From Jaltomata sinuosa (lineage: Eukaryota; Streptophyta; Magnoliopsida; Solanales; Solanaceae): DNA of 64,000 nt. The notes under the pieces are model-generated. The model was not told the origin of the DNA. It made no database searches and worked only from the letters and a program-made list of their open reading frames with translations. Positions 22,704-35,113 of the stretch are shown one piece after another (position 1 is the stretch's first letter; each line of letters starts with the position of its first letter). The stretch lies in assembly GCA_003996215.1 (NCBI GenBank), contig QJPP01000665.1, forward strand, positions 248,001-312,000. Direction: 5' to 3'. Position numbers and translations under genes: made by a program.

Positions 22704-23107
22704 GTCTACTTTCAGTGTGTTCATTTGATGTTATTGCTTTAATTGATCCTGGATCCACCTCTTCCTATGTGTCCTTATATATTACTATCAGAGTTGTTGA
22801 AAAAACCCTTTTTAGTTGCTACATCGGTTGGAGAATCTTTAGTGGTTGAGTGAGTATATCATTCTTGTCAACTTAGTGTTCAAGGGAAAGGCACATTAGC
22901 AAACTTGTTTGTGCTAGATATGGTAGATTTTGATGTAGTCATGGGAATGGAATGGTTAGCTTTATGTAATGCAATCGTTGATTGCTACTCTAAAATGGTT
23001 CACTTTAACATATCGGGTGATCCATGTTTCACTTTACAAGGTGACCAAGGATCACCTCTGAATAATCTGATATCATTCATGGGTGCAAAATAGATGTTAA
23101 GCAAAGG
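22704..23107 (+). pseudogene. Aspartic protease of element C
   Basis: The active-site segment LIDPGSTSSYVS is at about 22740-22775. The C-terminal FVLDMVDFDVVMGMEWLALCNAIVDC block is at 22905-22985. D-P-G-S is a usual variant of the D-S/T-G site in chromoviruses. A stop near 22850 and a frame change break it. Confidence 0.7.
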
Positions 23108-24069
23108 TTGCCAAGTATTTTTGGCATTTGTCAAAGATACAAAGATTGCAGTACCAGAATTAGAGTCGTCCTTGTTGTTAGAGAATTCCCAGATGTGTTC
23201 CCAGAAGATCTACCTAGGTTACCTCCTGTTAGAGAAATTGATTTCGGCATCGATTTAGTACCTGGAACACGGCCCATATTGATACCTCCATATCTAATGG
23301 CACCAACGGAGTTGAAAAAATTGAAAAAATAGTTGCAAGACCTATTAAATAAAGGGTTTATTAGACCAAACACTTTTCCATGGGGCACGCCAGTCTTATT
23401 CATCAAGAAGAAAGATAGATCCATGAGATTATGCAAAGATTACTGATGGTTAAATAAGGTCACATTGTATAAGAAGTACTCGCTGCCAAGCATTGATTTG
23501 AGATCGACTTGTCATCAATTACGTATTAGGGGTGAGAACATCTCTAAGACCACCTTTCAGACTAGGTATGTACACTATGAATTCCTAGTGATACCTTTTG
23601 GGCTAACGAATGCACTTGTGAAATTTATGGACATAATGAATAGGGTGTTCAAGTCATATTCAGATAAATTTGTGATCGTATTTATCAATGACATCCTTGT
23701 GTATTCAAAGACTTCTAAGATCACGAATAACACTTGAGGATGGTATTACAGATATTTCGAGAACATAAATTAAATGCTAAGTTCTCAAAGTGCAAATTTT
23801 GGTTGAACCAATTTGCCTTCCTAGGTCATATTGTATCTGAAAAAGGAATCTTAGTTGACTCGAAGAATGTGGAAGCAATAAAGAAGTGGCCAAGGCCAAT
23901 CACGATGACTGAGATACAAAGTTTTTTGGTCATTGTAGACTATTGTAGGCACTTCATGGAGGATTTCTCTAAGATAGATGCATCTTTGAAAAAGTTAACA
24001 CAAAAGAATGTGAAATTTCAATGGTCAAAGCATTTGAACAGAGTTTTCAGAAGCTCAAGAAAAGTTTGA
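23108..24069 (+). pseudogene. Reverse transcriptase of element C, catalytic Asp changed
   Basis: Consecutive frames (23108-23332, 23465-23737, 23734-24069) cover RT: 'VREFPDVFPEDLP', the palm block, FLGHIVSEKGI and the connection region. The catalytic motif reads FIND instead of FIDD; the codon AAT lies at 23687-23689. A stop after DY at about 23443 and a frame shift at 23734 also break the gene. It cannot be active as it stands. Confidence 0.85.
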
Positions 24070-24480
24070 CAACAGCTCCAATATTTGTACTTTCATCGGG
24101 AATTTGAGGATTTACAGTTTATTGTGATGCCTTTCGAGTAGGACTTGAGTGTGTGCTTATGTAAAATGGATGGGTCATAGCTTATGCTTTGAGGCAGTTA
24201 AAAAATCACGAGCAAAATTATCCTACGCATGACCTAGAGATGTCCGTAGTTTTATTTGCTCTCAAAATTTGTCGGCACATCTTTAAGGAGAGAAATGTGA
24301 GATATATAATGATCACAAGAGCCTCCAATACATATTCTAACAAATATATGTGAACCTTCAACAACAAAGATGGGTGGAGCTATTGAAAGATGATGAAGTG
24401 AGATTTTTGTACTATCCAAGCAAAGTTAATATAGTGGTCGACGCATTAAGCCAAAAATCCATAGGCAATTTGGCCCACCT
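24070..24480 (+). pseudogene. RNase H region of element C
   Basis: Pieces recognisable in shifting frames: 'VYCDAF', 'CLM..GWVIAYALRQLKNHEQNYPTHDLEM', 'DHKSLQY' and 'DALSQKS'. It would remove the RNA strand during copying. Several frameshifts are present. Confidence 0.65.
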
Positions 24481-24539
24481 TACCCTAATAAGGAGACTTC
24501 TAGCAAGAGAAATTCACAAATTTAAATAAGTGGAGTAGT

Positions 24540-25175
24540 CTTTAGGTTGGGGCATGCAAGTTCATTATTAGCATGTGGTCAAGTCAAATCATCATTAATA
24601 GAGGATATAACAGCAAAGCAATACCTAGATCCACAGATGTGCAAAACTAGAGACGGAAGTGTTGACAACAAGAGTAAAATTTTTGTCCTAGATTGTCGCG
24701 GGGTATTACGACCTTGTGATCATATTTGTGTTCAAGATGTTAATGGTTTGAGATAGACTTTGCTTGAAGAAGCACATGGCTCAAGTACTCAATTCATCCT
24801 GGATCCACAAAGATGTACCAGGACCTTTGTCAGTTATACTGGTGGAAAGGTATGAATAAAGATGTTGCGAATCATGTCACTTGATGTTTGACTTGCCAAC
24901 AAGTAAAGGCTGAGCATCAGAGCCTGTAGGGTTAATGCAATAACTTGTGATACCAGAATGGAAGTGGGAGAGGATCACTATGAACTTCGTAACTAAATTA
25001 CCACAAACTCTTAAGGTTAATGATTCTATATGAGTGGTTGTGGATCGATTGACGAAGCAACACACTTCATACCGGTGAAAACAACCTACAATGGTGCACG
25101 CTATGGTAAAATTTATATGGGTGAAATTATCAAGCTTCATGGAGTTCCAATTTCTATTATATCATATAGGGGACA
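24540..25175 (+). pseudogene. Integrase, first half, of element C
   Basis: The HHCC zinc-binding part is readable at about 24760-24910 (EAHGS... then CLTCQQVKAEH, partly in another frame). In the core, the first catalytic Asp of the usual MDF is Asn (codon AAC 24983-24985), and the second, in 'ISDRG', is Tyr (TAT 25165-25167). The gene is then cut by element D just after the RG of that motif. Confidence 0.8.
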
Positions 25176-27245
25176 TGTCATGACCCGAATCTACACCGTG
25201 GATGTAACACGGTACTTGAAATCACAAGTAATCCCAAGCTAACCCTTAACACTATAATAATGCTAAATAACAAACTAATACTGAGCGGTAGTATAAAAAA
25301 TAAGTAATGGACTATCTAAAATATATAGTTAGCTGAAATCTCTGAAGTATGGTTAAAATCAAAGAAAAATAGTAACCACATAACTGGCTACTTCTGAAAT
25401 CCTCTACTAATATAAAAGAGGAGTCGTTGGGACAAGACCCCAACTAACTCAAAACTGTCTGAACAAAAATACTGAAACAACTAAAAATGAAACTGAACTC
25501 CAGGTCCTCAAATGAGGAGGACACACCAAGATGGCTGGATGTGTTGCTGGACTAATAGCCATGAGTCTAGGAGCGGGTTATCGAATCTATATCATGAAAG
25601 GATACAACACAAAGAAAGTATGTAATCAGTACTATGGAATGTATTGAGTATGCGAGATGATGCATTAGCTTTAAATCATGAGAAACACATGTATTCTAAA
25701 AGTATAATTGAAAATTGGATTAAATATGAACACTTAAGAATGCATAAGTAAAAATTGTACAACATAAGTTCTTTTTCTCAAGAACGTATAAAACATATCT
25801 AAACCATAAGCTATAGGAAATTATGATAACTAAGTATAAGTAAAGCTGCTATTTGGGGAGTCTCTTATAACCAACATAAATCATGCGAGCAACATGGAGT
25901 CAACCTTCTAGGCCCTAGTTGTCATAGCTGCCTTACACCTTGCCATAAGTATAGCACATAACTAGGATGGATCCATTAAATTAAGCCTAAAGGGCTAAGG
26001 GTTACACTCTCTAGCGAGGACCCTTTTATCCTATGGTGGCATGTAGTTCTGGGACTTGGGTTATCTGAAACTCTTGTCCACTCAGTGCTGAGTACTACTC
26101 TTAAAACTGTATTTACTATTTGCTCATAGCTAAATAAACTATCTATTGAGAATTAGCATGAACTAGTAAAATAATTGTTTTGCTTATATTCTGAAAATAC
26201 TAAGCTAGTCATGCTATATTTTCCTAAATTCTAAGACCATGAGATCATAGTTCCTAAAACATACTGATAAAAGTATGAAATCTATCAAATCAAGCATAGT
26301 TCTTTTATAATCAAATACTGAATTGAACACCCCTTTGAAATCATGCATAATCATTTGTAATAAGGACCATGATCATAAAACAACATAGGGAAATTGAAAT
26401 TAAAAAATTAGTCATAGTTGGGTAAAACCCCTAAATTGTAGAGTCATGGAATTTGTACTGAAAAGCTGAGGTTTTAGGAATAAGGGTGAAAGGAACCCTT
26501 ACTGAATACCCACATATCTGAAGAACTTTGAACTAGAACTTTGGAGATTGGGACCTGAAGAAGAAACCCTAGGCCTGAAGTCTGAGAGAATGCTCTATTT
26601 TCTTTCTGAAGTTGAATCATGGGAATGAGGGGGGGAAGGGTCGAATAACCCTCTAGAGACTAAAAACAACATAGTATAGGACATAAAATTAGGGAAAAGA
26701 CTAAATTACCCCAATGAATGGGTTTACAATAATAGGAATCGGGTTTCCACAATTGGGTCTATGGTCCGTGGTCTCAATCTATGGACTATGGACTGACCCA
26801 TGGTTCCACCTTTGAAATCTGATGGTGTTATGAAGTTATTCAACAATTGACAATGATGGACCATAAACAATATTTGCGGACCGTCCTATCGTCCGGGGTT
26901 TATTCTGATATTTTTTAGGGTTTTTTGAACCTTGGGTATATGGCTGAGATGACGGGTCATGGAACTATTTAACAGGTCATCAATCAACCCGTGCGATGAG
27001 GTGGAAATCATACCTCTATGATGATGGTTCCATGATTGGAAAGATGAATCATTATTCCAAATGAAAAACCATCGAGCCACCCATGGTAACTTGGGAAAAC
27101 AAAATGGGAGGAGGCCATTCTGCAGTTCATTCCATGGGCCGTCTTCCTAGAAGATGGTCCATGTACTTGACCGTGAATCATAGAAATTTTGAAATTTTTC
27201 TGCTAAGTGTTGTGAACATGCTAGTTTGGGTTCCGAGGTGTTACA
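25176..27245 (-). repeat. 3' LTR of element D
   Basis: Minus strand starts TGTAACACCTCGGAACC and ends CGGGTCATGACA. It pairs with 36295-38373 along its whole length. It carries a block of GGTCCGT/CCATGG-rich short inverted words at about 26750-27175. Confidence 0.9.
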
Positions 27246-27262
27246 ATATCTCTCCCGTAGGA

Positions 27263-27280
27263 TCATTCATTCTCGAATGA
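27263..27280 (-). other. Pre-LTR hairpin of element D
   Basis: The minus strand reads TCATTCG-AGAA-TGAATGA: a 7-base stem with one G-T pair, ending 17 bases before the LTR start at 27245. Confidence 0.7.
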
Positions 27281-27289
27281 AGAATAAGG

Positions 27290-28040
27290 CTAGACTGAAA
27301 AGGAAGAATACTAGTACTGCATTACTAATTTCTGAAACTGAATATCTATCATGATAATTGGTTTGGATTCAGAATAGGGACTTAGCTCAAATTTATGGAA
27401 CATGAACGCAAATGCAGAGATTAAAAGTAACTGAACAAAACATAAAACTAAAAGGAGTTACTATATGAGGAAGACTATTAACTCAAACTGCTTCGGTGCT
27501 AGGAGGGAATAGGTAAGGGTATTTGTCCATCATTTCTGCTTCTGCTTCCCAAGTAGCTCCCTCAATCAACCGATTACATCATAAAAGCTATACTCATGCC
27601 ACCTACTTATTTCTCAACTTGCGAACCTGCATATAGAGTATCTCCACTGGCACCTCCTCATAAGAAAGACTATCCTTCAAACCAAAACTCTCCAAAGAAA
27701 CAATAAGTGTTGGATCACCAATGCATTTCTTTAATAATAAAACATGGAATATTGGGTGCACTATTTCCAACTCCGTGGGTAACTCTAACCCATATGCCAT
27801 ATTGCCAATTTGCCTCAGAATTCTTTAGGGGACAAAATAACGGGGAATAAGCTTCCTTTTCTTACTTTTAATGGGCAAAACTTTCAAAAACACCCAATCA
27901 TCAATTGCAAACTTAAGATCCATTTTCCTCACATCCGCATAAGATTTTTGATGACTCTGAGCGGTTTTCAACCTTCCCATAATCAGCTAAACTTTCTCCA
28001 TAGTCTAATGAACCCATTTTGGCCCTATTAATGTAGCTAC
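27290..28040 (-). pseudogene. Integrase C-terminal domain of element D
   Basis: The minus-strand frame 27603-27800 reads AYGLELPTELEIVHPIFHVLLLKKCIGDPT..., then SYEEVPVEILYMQVRKLRNK. This is the conserved region after the integrase core in Tekay-like elements, just before the chromodomain. Further pieces up to 28040 are in other frames. Confidence 0.75.
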
Positions 28041-29040
28041 TCCTACCTCAAACTAGCCAATAGGAGATCTAAATCTCCGCCCATAAAGTGCCTCATAAGG
28101 TGCCATCTGGATGCTAGTCTGAAAATTGTTATTCTAGGCAAATTCTATAAGAAGTAAATGATCATCCCAATTACCTTTGAAATCAATCACGCAAGCCCTC
28201 AACATATAATCTAAGGTCTGAATACTACCCTCAGCCTAGCCATATGTCTGCGGATAAAATATTGTGTTGAGATCTACTCGGGTACCAAGACCCTTTTAAA
28301 AAGATTTCCAGAGCAGGGATATAAATTTAGTACCCCTATCTTAGATACTAGACAAAGGAACTCCATGCAATCTAACCAACTCATTGATGTAAATCCTAGC
28401 ATAGTCCTCTGATGCATCTATAGTTTTGACAGGCAAAACGTGGGCTGATTTAGTCATCTTATTTACTATCACCCAAATAGAATCATATTATTATCACGTG
28501 CGAGGTAAAACTGTGACGAAGTCTATATTAATCACTTCCCCCTTCTAAGTAGGAATACTTATCTCCTGAGTCATATCTCCCAGTCTTTGACATTCTACCT
28601 TCACCTGCTGGCAGTTTGGATGCTTCGTCAATAAATCTGCAATGTTCCTCTTCATGACACTAGACTTTCCATAGGTCACGGTACATCTTAGTGGCACCTA
28701 GATAGATAGAATATCGAGAGTTGTGAGCCTCTATCAAAATCTATTATCTCAACCCATCTACATCTGACACACATAACCGATTTTGATAATGAAGCACACC
28801 ATATCCTCTTTGGGAGAAAATCTCTATTCTCTGCTAGTGGATAGAATCCTTAGCACCCTTCAACTGATGCAAGATAGGATCACTATCCTGTTTCTCCTTC
28901 ACCTCAACTACCAATGAAGATTTTGACCCATTCTAAACTATAATACCACCATCAGTTGAATTTGTAAGACGAACTCCTAGACAGGCAAGCCTATGGACAT
29001 CTTTAGCCAATTCCTTTTTTTCTTCCTTAACAGGTGCCAC
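28041..29040 (-). pseudogene. Integrase core of element D
   Basis: On the minus strand, CPNCQQVKVEC marks the zinc-binding end, INIDFVTVLP the first catalytic Asp, and DRG.KFIS the second. Q-T-Y-G-*-A-E marks the region of the catalytic Glu, then APYEALYGRR. All three catalytic residues appear to be kept. At least three stops (including one before DRG and one before AE) break the frame. Confidence 0.75.
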
Positions 29041-29545
29041 ACTACTATGAACAACCTGCTAAGAGCATTAGATACCACATTGGCCTTACCCGAATGGTAA
29101 AGCACACTTATGTCATAGTTCTTAAGAAGTTCAAGCCATCTCCTTTATCGACGATTCAACTCTTTTTGGGTAAATACGTATTGAAGGCTCTTATGATCAG
29201 TGAACACATTCATATATATACCATACAAGTAGTGTCTCCAAATCATCAAGGCAGAAACTACTAATGCTAACTCAAGATCATGAGTCAGATAGTTCTTCTC
29301 ATGAATCTTAAGCTGTCTAAAATCATAGGAAATGACCTTTCTATGCTGCATCAAAACACAACCAAGGCTAACTCTAGATGCATCACAGTAAACTACAAAG
29401 CCATCTGAGCCCTCTGGCAAAGTCAAAAGTGGAGTTGTAGTCAATCTATTCTTCAATTTCAGGAAGTTCCTTTCACAATCATTGGACCACTGGAACTTAA
29501 CCTTTTCTGAGTCAATCTAGTCAGCGTGGCAACAATGGATGAAAA
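29041..29545 (-). pseudogene. RNase H of element D
   Basis: The minus-strand ORF 29145-29456 reads LLTLPEGSDGFVVYCDASRVSLGCVLMQ, then KNYLTHDLELALVVSALMIWRHYLYG and DHKSLQYVFTQKELN. This is a well kept RNase H domain with YCDAS as first active-site segment and the DHKSL block. The connection region lies at 29457-29545, up to the solo LTR Q. Confidence 0.85.
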
Positions 29546-30699
29546 CCCCTTGTCACGCCTAATTTTTTTCTCAAAAAATAAGATTTGATGTGACAATTCT
29601 TTTTAGGATTAAAAGAGGGCGAAGAGTCACCACCTAACAAATTAAGGTGTGCTAGGGCACCATTCTAAACAAATTATGTAATTAATTTTATTTTTAGTCT
29701 ACATCACCAGAGATCAGGTAAGGGTTCAAATTACCTCAAAAGAAAGATATTAAACACCTTTCGATGTCCATAAATATGGGTCCCTGACGAATTCATTTAA
29801 TTAAATGGGAAAATTATGTGATAAATAAAAGATCGATAAATTTAATATAACTACACATTTATACAAATAAATCTTTATTTTTTAAAAGAAGTTATTAAAG
29901 TAAACCAATTTAATTATGAACAAAATCTAGGTGAAAAAGAATTAAGCATGCAAATTTCATAAATAAATAGATTAAAAAATCAAATAAGAGAGAAGACAGA
30001 ATTGACACAATGATATAGGAAAAGATAACTTAATTACTAGGCTATATAATTAATAGTTACCCAATCATAAAATAACATAAGAGTTTGATGAAATAAAACT
30101 ACAAAGCCTCTATATTAGGGAGTAAGCGCTCAACCTCATGCAAAGTCTTAAAAGACCTCTTAGTCAAAGTGCAATGACTATCGATCTATAAGTGTATCAT
30201 ATAGATAACTCCCTACGTAGGAGAAAAACAAGTTGGGGGAGGGTTTTTAAACCTATTAGGATCATCCCATGCAACATAAATTAATACTTCACAACCCAAT
30301 TAAGGATTGCTCATATTAATCAGCGAGCACAGACTATCATCTCCAGCTACCCGCCTAGGTTGGTTATTAAGGTTATTATTAAACCTAAGAGCGCACAAAA
30401 TAAATGAAAAGATTAACGCGTCTTAAGATGCCTACCCGTCCCAACTTAATATTCAATAGGCATTGGACTTGCTAGTTTAAATATGGATCTAGACAAAATA
30501 AAAGCTTAAAATTGATTAATTAGACTTGGAATTAAGCATTAAACAAAACAAAGCAGAGCTTTAAATCTATAGCATATAAATGGTCTCAAGTCGGCCTCTT
30601 ATTTAATTAAGGAAAATAGGTGGTTAAAACATGCTTCAAAAATTAATATTTTAATTAAACTTATGAACATGATTTCTAATGATAATGACATGTAGAAAT

Positions 30700-31480
30700 T
30701 TGATTAATTAAATCCTATAGGCATAATATCTAAATATTTAACATAATGAAACTGATTTAATCCTATAGTCAGAATATCTATGTGAAGTCGAATAGTGCAA
30801 AAAATTATTTAAAGAAACTATAGGCATGATATCTACTATTTAAAGACTGACTAACATGCAAGAATCGAGTTGCTCACGGCCTATAGGCATGCTATCTATT
30901 TGTTGTTGAGGATTACCATGCTTAAATTGGCTAAGTACTATAGACATGGTAGCTAAGTGTTATGACTTGATTAATATGCATAATTTATAAATAGTCATGG
31001 GCAGAATATTTACTGCGCCAAATCAGAATCTTTTAAAGTAGGCAGTAAGTGAAGTCTCTATAGGCAGGATCTCTAACACTGAGAATTAACATGCTGAAAG
31101 TTGATATATTAAAACATATAGGCATGGTTTCTAGTCAAATTATTATATTAAACACGCTGAATATTAAACATTCCTATGAACATGATTTCTAACATAAAAG
31201 TTATTAAATTGAACATGCTGAAAACAAACTTATAAACATACTGTCTAGGCAAATAATATTATGTTAGCACATGTTGAGCCTGATTTAGAGTTTAATGGCA
31301 TGATTTACAAGCAGTTGTTAGTTAAATATGCTGACCGAATTAAGGTCCTAAGAATATAGTTTCTAACAGATCGATTACATGCTAAAAAGTTCTAAAAAGG
31401 TCCTATAAACATGATTTCTAAACATTGAAAGTAGACAATGTTTAACTATGGCATGCTTTTGAGATTATTCGGTAGTCATG
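30700..31480 (-). repeat. Decayed about 60-base tandem array in solo LTR Q
   Basis: A core like CTATAGGCATGATATCTA returns roughly every 50-65 bases, for example at about 30715, 30764, 30823, 30880, 30938, 31057, 31117, 31173, 31402 and 31465. Copies are strongly diverged. Confidence 0.7.
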
Positions 31481-31526
31481 ATATCTAAATTAGACATGCT
31501 TCTCAAACATACATTTACAAAGAACA

Positions 31527-31657
31527 TGCGAGTAGAAATTAGCATATAGATCCCTGCCCTCATAGTAGCCCCTAAATCTTTAATTTATTAACATGTGAGT
31601 AGCAATTAACATATAGATCCCTGCCCCCCATAGTAGCCCCTAAATCTTCATTTATTA
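31527..31657. repeat. About 65-base tandem duplication in solo LTR Q
   Basis: Two adjacent copies share 'CATATAGATCCCTGCCC' and 'CATAGTAGCCCCTAAATCTT' (31527-31590 and 31592-31657). Confidence 0.8.
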
Positions 31658-32802
31658 TCAAAGTTTATACAATATTATTACAGATCAAATTGAATAGCAA
31701 AAAAATATATTTAAAGTTAAAGAATGAGACTGTTCCAGTCCACAATAGATCCTCATCTCGGACAACTCTTCACTTTCTCCAAACAAATGCTAGCAAAGAA
31801 CCTGTCACATATGCCAAAAACAAGCATAGAGAATCGGAGGAGCCCATGTCAATTCCTAATATTAGTCCTTGACATAGCAAAGTTTCATGAGAACATCGAG
31901 GGTCCTAGGCATTACCCATGTCAAGGGGTATAGGATGCATCGAAGGCCCTCCGTATTCAATATAAAATAGTACCAGGGCAACACAAAACAGATGCATTTG
32001 ACATATAAATCTGACAACTAGAAGAAACCAAGTAACCATTTTAATGAACACAAATAAACCAAAAGAAACAGAGACTCATAACTAAACAAAATTCAATCAA
32101 ATGGGGACAAGGTTTGGGCTTAAATCCAATGGACATGCTTTCTACTGGTTCGTACATTCAAAAACATACGAGTCAAAAGACGTATATGTTTGCTTCCATA
32201 AAAAATACTTAAAGCATTCTAAAAATAAGTGAACTACAGAGACATTTAAACTACATAGACTCCTATGCACAAATAGAAATATAATGTGATCAATAACTAA
32301 TTAGTGTGCGGTAAATTAACAAATAAGGGTCTCAAAAGTCAACACTTCCACAATCAAAGCAGAATTCAAGTTTAAAGCCTTTTTCTTTTTCTTTTTTAGA
32401 GTAGAGAACAATATTCAAGTGTCCAAATGATGAAGGGTGAAGGTTGATTTTATGGTGGGTGAGTTGTAAGTAAAAAGGGAGAAAGAATATTTAGAAAATC
32501 AATTAAAGAAATTATTTTTCTTAACTGAATCAGTAGAATCAATTAGTAATAGAAAATCATATCAAGTTTACCATAAATATGCAGGTACTAAAGTTATGAC
32601 AACTAATTAAAGGGGGGAAATAAATGTTTAGAATAATCAATCAAAGGGGATTCTTTTCCTTAGTTAGAGTAGCCGAATCAGTATTAGTGTAAAGAAAAAG
32701 AATTACCATATATAAAAAATATTAAGGGTGTCTAAGAGAAAAAAACATATTTGACAAGGTGATTCAATTAATTATACTTACCATAATTAAATGAGTACTA
32801 AG

Positions 32803-33247
32803 GTGTGGAGGCCGCAATGGGAAAAAGCAAGACAGTTCTACAAAATTTTACAGCTCATCTAGGTTGGGGTGGAATTTATGATGTGCAAGCAGAAAGTAGA
32901 ACAAAGGCATCCCTATCAGGCGAAAGTGCCACAAACACTCTTCCTCAACCGCAAGTGCATCATGATCATCCAACGGCTTGCGTAGATTTTTTGGAGGAAT
33001 TTATAGCATCCATCTGCTAATGTGTAATGTGTTGCCTGGTGACAAATCACCAACTCAGGAGTCCTTGAAAGACTTGATCTACAGAACTGACATATACTTG
33101 CCCCCAATGCATGCATCATCAGAAGTGGAACACAAAATATTCTCATCACTGAGACCATACAAATTGAACATTCCAGAAGCTTCTAGAGATCGGCGCCTGG
33201 GTATGACAATTGAGGTTGCTCCTGCTATAATTCAAGGGCCATTTTAG
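32803..33247 (+). pseudogene. Coding-looking fragment, possible captured host gene, in LTR Q
   Basis: The best segment is the plus-strand frame 32978-33247. It reads YSIHLLMCNVLPGDKSPT, then LKDLIYRTDIYLPP and later PYKLNIPEASRDRRLG. Its composition is that of an ordinary soluble protein, unlike its AT-rich surroundings and unlike any retroelement domain I know. Upstream, 32803-32990 is coding-like in other frames, with a probable one-base shift near 32995. It lies antisense to the LTR. I do not recognise the family. It could be an exon or cDNA piece of a host gene carried by the Ogre-like element. Confidence 0.45.
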
Positions 33248-33570
33248 GTAGTAAATTATAAATGAACTATTTTTTGTGTAATAAATTTAACACAATGACT
33301 ATTTTATCTAATTTTTCTTATATTTTATGCATAAAATTAATGTCACGTAATGTTAGACAAAATTTACGATAAAATAGCAATACTTATAATAAATTACATA
33401 TTTATAAATTAAGCACGTGAATTCAAGAAGTGTAAAAATAACACCAAAAATGCGTAATTTGCATGACAAAAATAATACGTAAAGGAACTCAAGATTAAAA
33501 ATAATAATATTAGTAAAATAACAGCCCGGGATGAGGTATAGGAAGGTCAAAATTGAGTGTCAACACCCCT

Positions 33571-34360
33571 CAATAAACCTCCTGTAGTACCTATCCAAGC
33601 CCAAAAATCTCCTAATATCTGACGAAAAAGTGGGTCTGGGTCAATTCTTTACTGCCTCTATTTTCTACGAATTAACCCGGATGCCCTCATGGACATAACA
33701 TGACCCAGAAATGCAACTGACTTCAACCAGGACTCACACTTGTTGAACTTACCAAATAACTGATGGTCTTTTAGAGTCTGCAAAACTACCCTCAAATGAT
33801 CTGCATGCTCCTCCTCACCTCGAGAATAGACAAGGATGTCATTTATAAAGACAATGACAACCATGTCCAGATGCTTCTTGGAAACCCTATTCATCAAGTC
33901 CATAAAAGTTGCAGGATCATTCGTCAATTCAAAAGACATAATCATAAATTTGTAGTGATCATATCGAGTTCTGAAGGCTGTCTTCGGGATGTCACACTCT
34001 CTAACTCTGAGCTGCTGATAATCAAACCTGAGATAAATCTTGGAAAAGTAAGTGGCACCCTAAAGATGGTCAAATATGTCATCAATCCTGGGGATGTGAT
34101 ACTTATTCTTGATTGTGACTTTGTTCAACTGACCGTAGTTGATACACATTCTAAGAGAATCATATTTCTTTCATACAAAAAGGACTGGAGCACCCTTTGG
34201 GGAAATACTAGGTCTGATGAAGCCCTTATCTAGAAGGTCTCTTTCAAATGGTCTTTCAATTCCTTGAGTTCTACAGCAACCATTATGTAAGGAGGAATAG
34301 ATATGGGTTGCATATCTGGAAGAAGGTTTATCCCAAAGTCAATCTCCTGCTCAGGAGGAC
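33571..34360 (-). pseudogene. Reverse transcriptase of element D, catalytic Asp changed
   Basis: The minus-strand ORF 33658-33945 reads MSFELTNDPATFMDLMNRV..., VVIVFINDILVYSRGEEEHADHLRVVLQTLKDHQLFGKFNKCE and FLGHV. The catalytic motif is FIND, as in element C; the codon lies at 33841-33843 (complement). The N-terminal part, 33946-34360, has stops. After 'RFLGLDRYYRRFIEG' the gene is cut by solo LTR Q. Confidence 0.85.
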
Positions 34361-35113
34361 TTAGGGTAGATCCTCAGGAAATACTTTAGGAAACTCACTA
34401 ACTACTATAATTGACTGGAGAGATGGGGTCTTGAACTCAGCATCCTGAACTCGAACTATGTGATAAATGCACCCTTTTGAGATCATCTTCCTAACCTTAA
34501 GGTAAGATATGAAATGACCTATAGGCATTGAAGGACCACTCTGCCACTCTAAGACAGGCTCATTCAAAAACTGAAACTTTACTACTCTAGTTCTGCAGTT
34601 GACTAAAGCATAACAGGCATGTAGCGAGTCCATGCCAAGGATGATATCAAAATTGGTCATATCTAATTCTACTAGATCAGCTGAGGTGACTCTATGAAGG
34701 AATGAGACTGGGCAATTTTTGTACACCCTCTTTGCTATAACTGACTCACCAATTGGAGTGGAAATAGAAAAGGATTCTAGAAGTTGGTCACGGCTGAATC
34801 CAAATTTACATGCAACAAAAGAGGTCACAAAAGACAATGAACCCCCAAGATCTAATAAAGTATACACACCATGAGAAAAGACTTGCAACATACCAATGAC
34901 TACATTAGGTGAGCTCTCCTGATCTTGGGAGATGACATGGTATAGAGGTGATTTTGGCACTGACCACCACCTACACCAGAAGTAGTACCCTGCTGAGCTG
35001 TGCAACCTGCTGGAGCTGCTGAAGAGGTAGACTGAGTTCGACCACATCCATGGCCCTACTTGGAAGAGGGGCACTCTTTCAATCAGTAACCTAACTGACC
35101 ACATCCAAAACAA
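34361..35113 (-). pseudogene. Protease and RT start of element D
   Basis: A 250-residue minus-strand ORF. Protease active site: LLDLGGSLSFVT, where chromoviruses usually have D-P-G-A-S, so two residues next to the Asp are altered. The C-terminal protease block is DMTNFDIILGMDSLHACYALVNC. The end, VVSEFPKVFPEDLP, is the start of RT. The first about 60 residues belong to a gag-side frame and are probably out of register. Confidence 0.8.

Larger units (their letters stand above)
29551..33565 (-). mobile_element. Solo LTR Q, Ogre/Tat-like, inserted in element D
   Basis: The minus strand starts TGTTGACACTCAATTTTGACC and ends TTAGGCGTGACA. A perfect 5-base target duplication CCCCT flanks it (29546-29550 and 33566-33570). 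The start matches LTR P (TGTTGACACCCAATTTTTGCC, from 59567), and the distal 'GGTGACTCTTCGCC' segment corresponds to 'GTGGCGACTCTGTTTT' near 63812. No primer site, internal region or second LTR is present. It splits the D polyprotein between 'RRFIEG' and 'FSSIVATLT'. It contains a decayed tandem array (30700-31480) and a foreign coding-looking segment (32803-33247). Confidence 0.85.
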
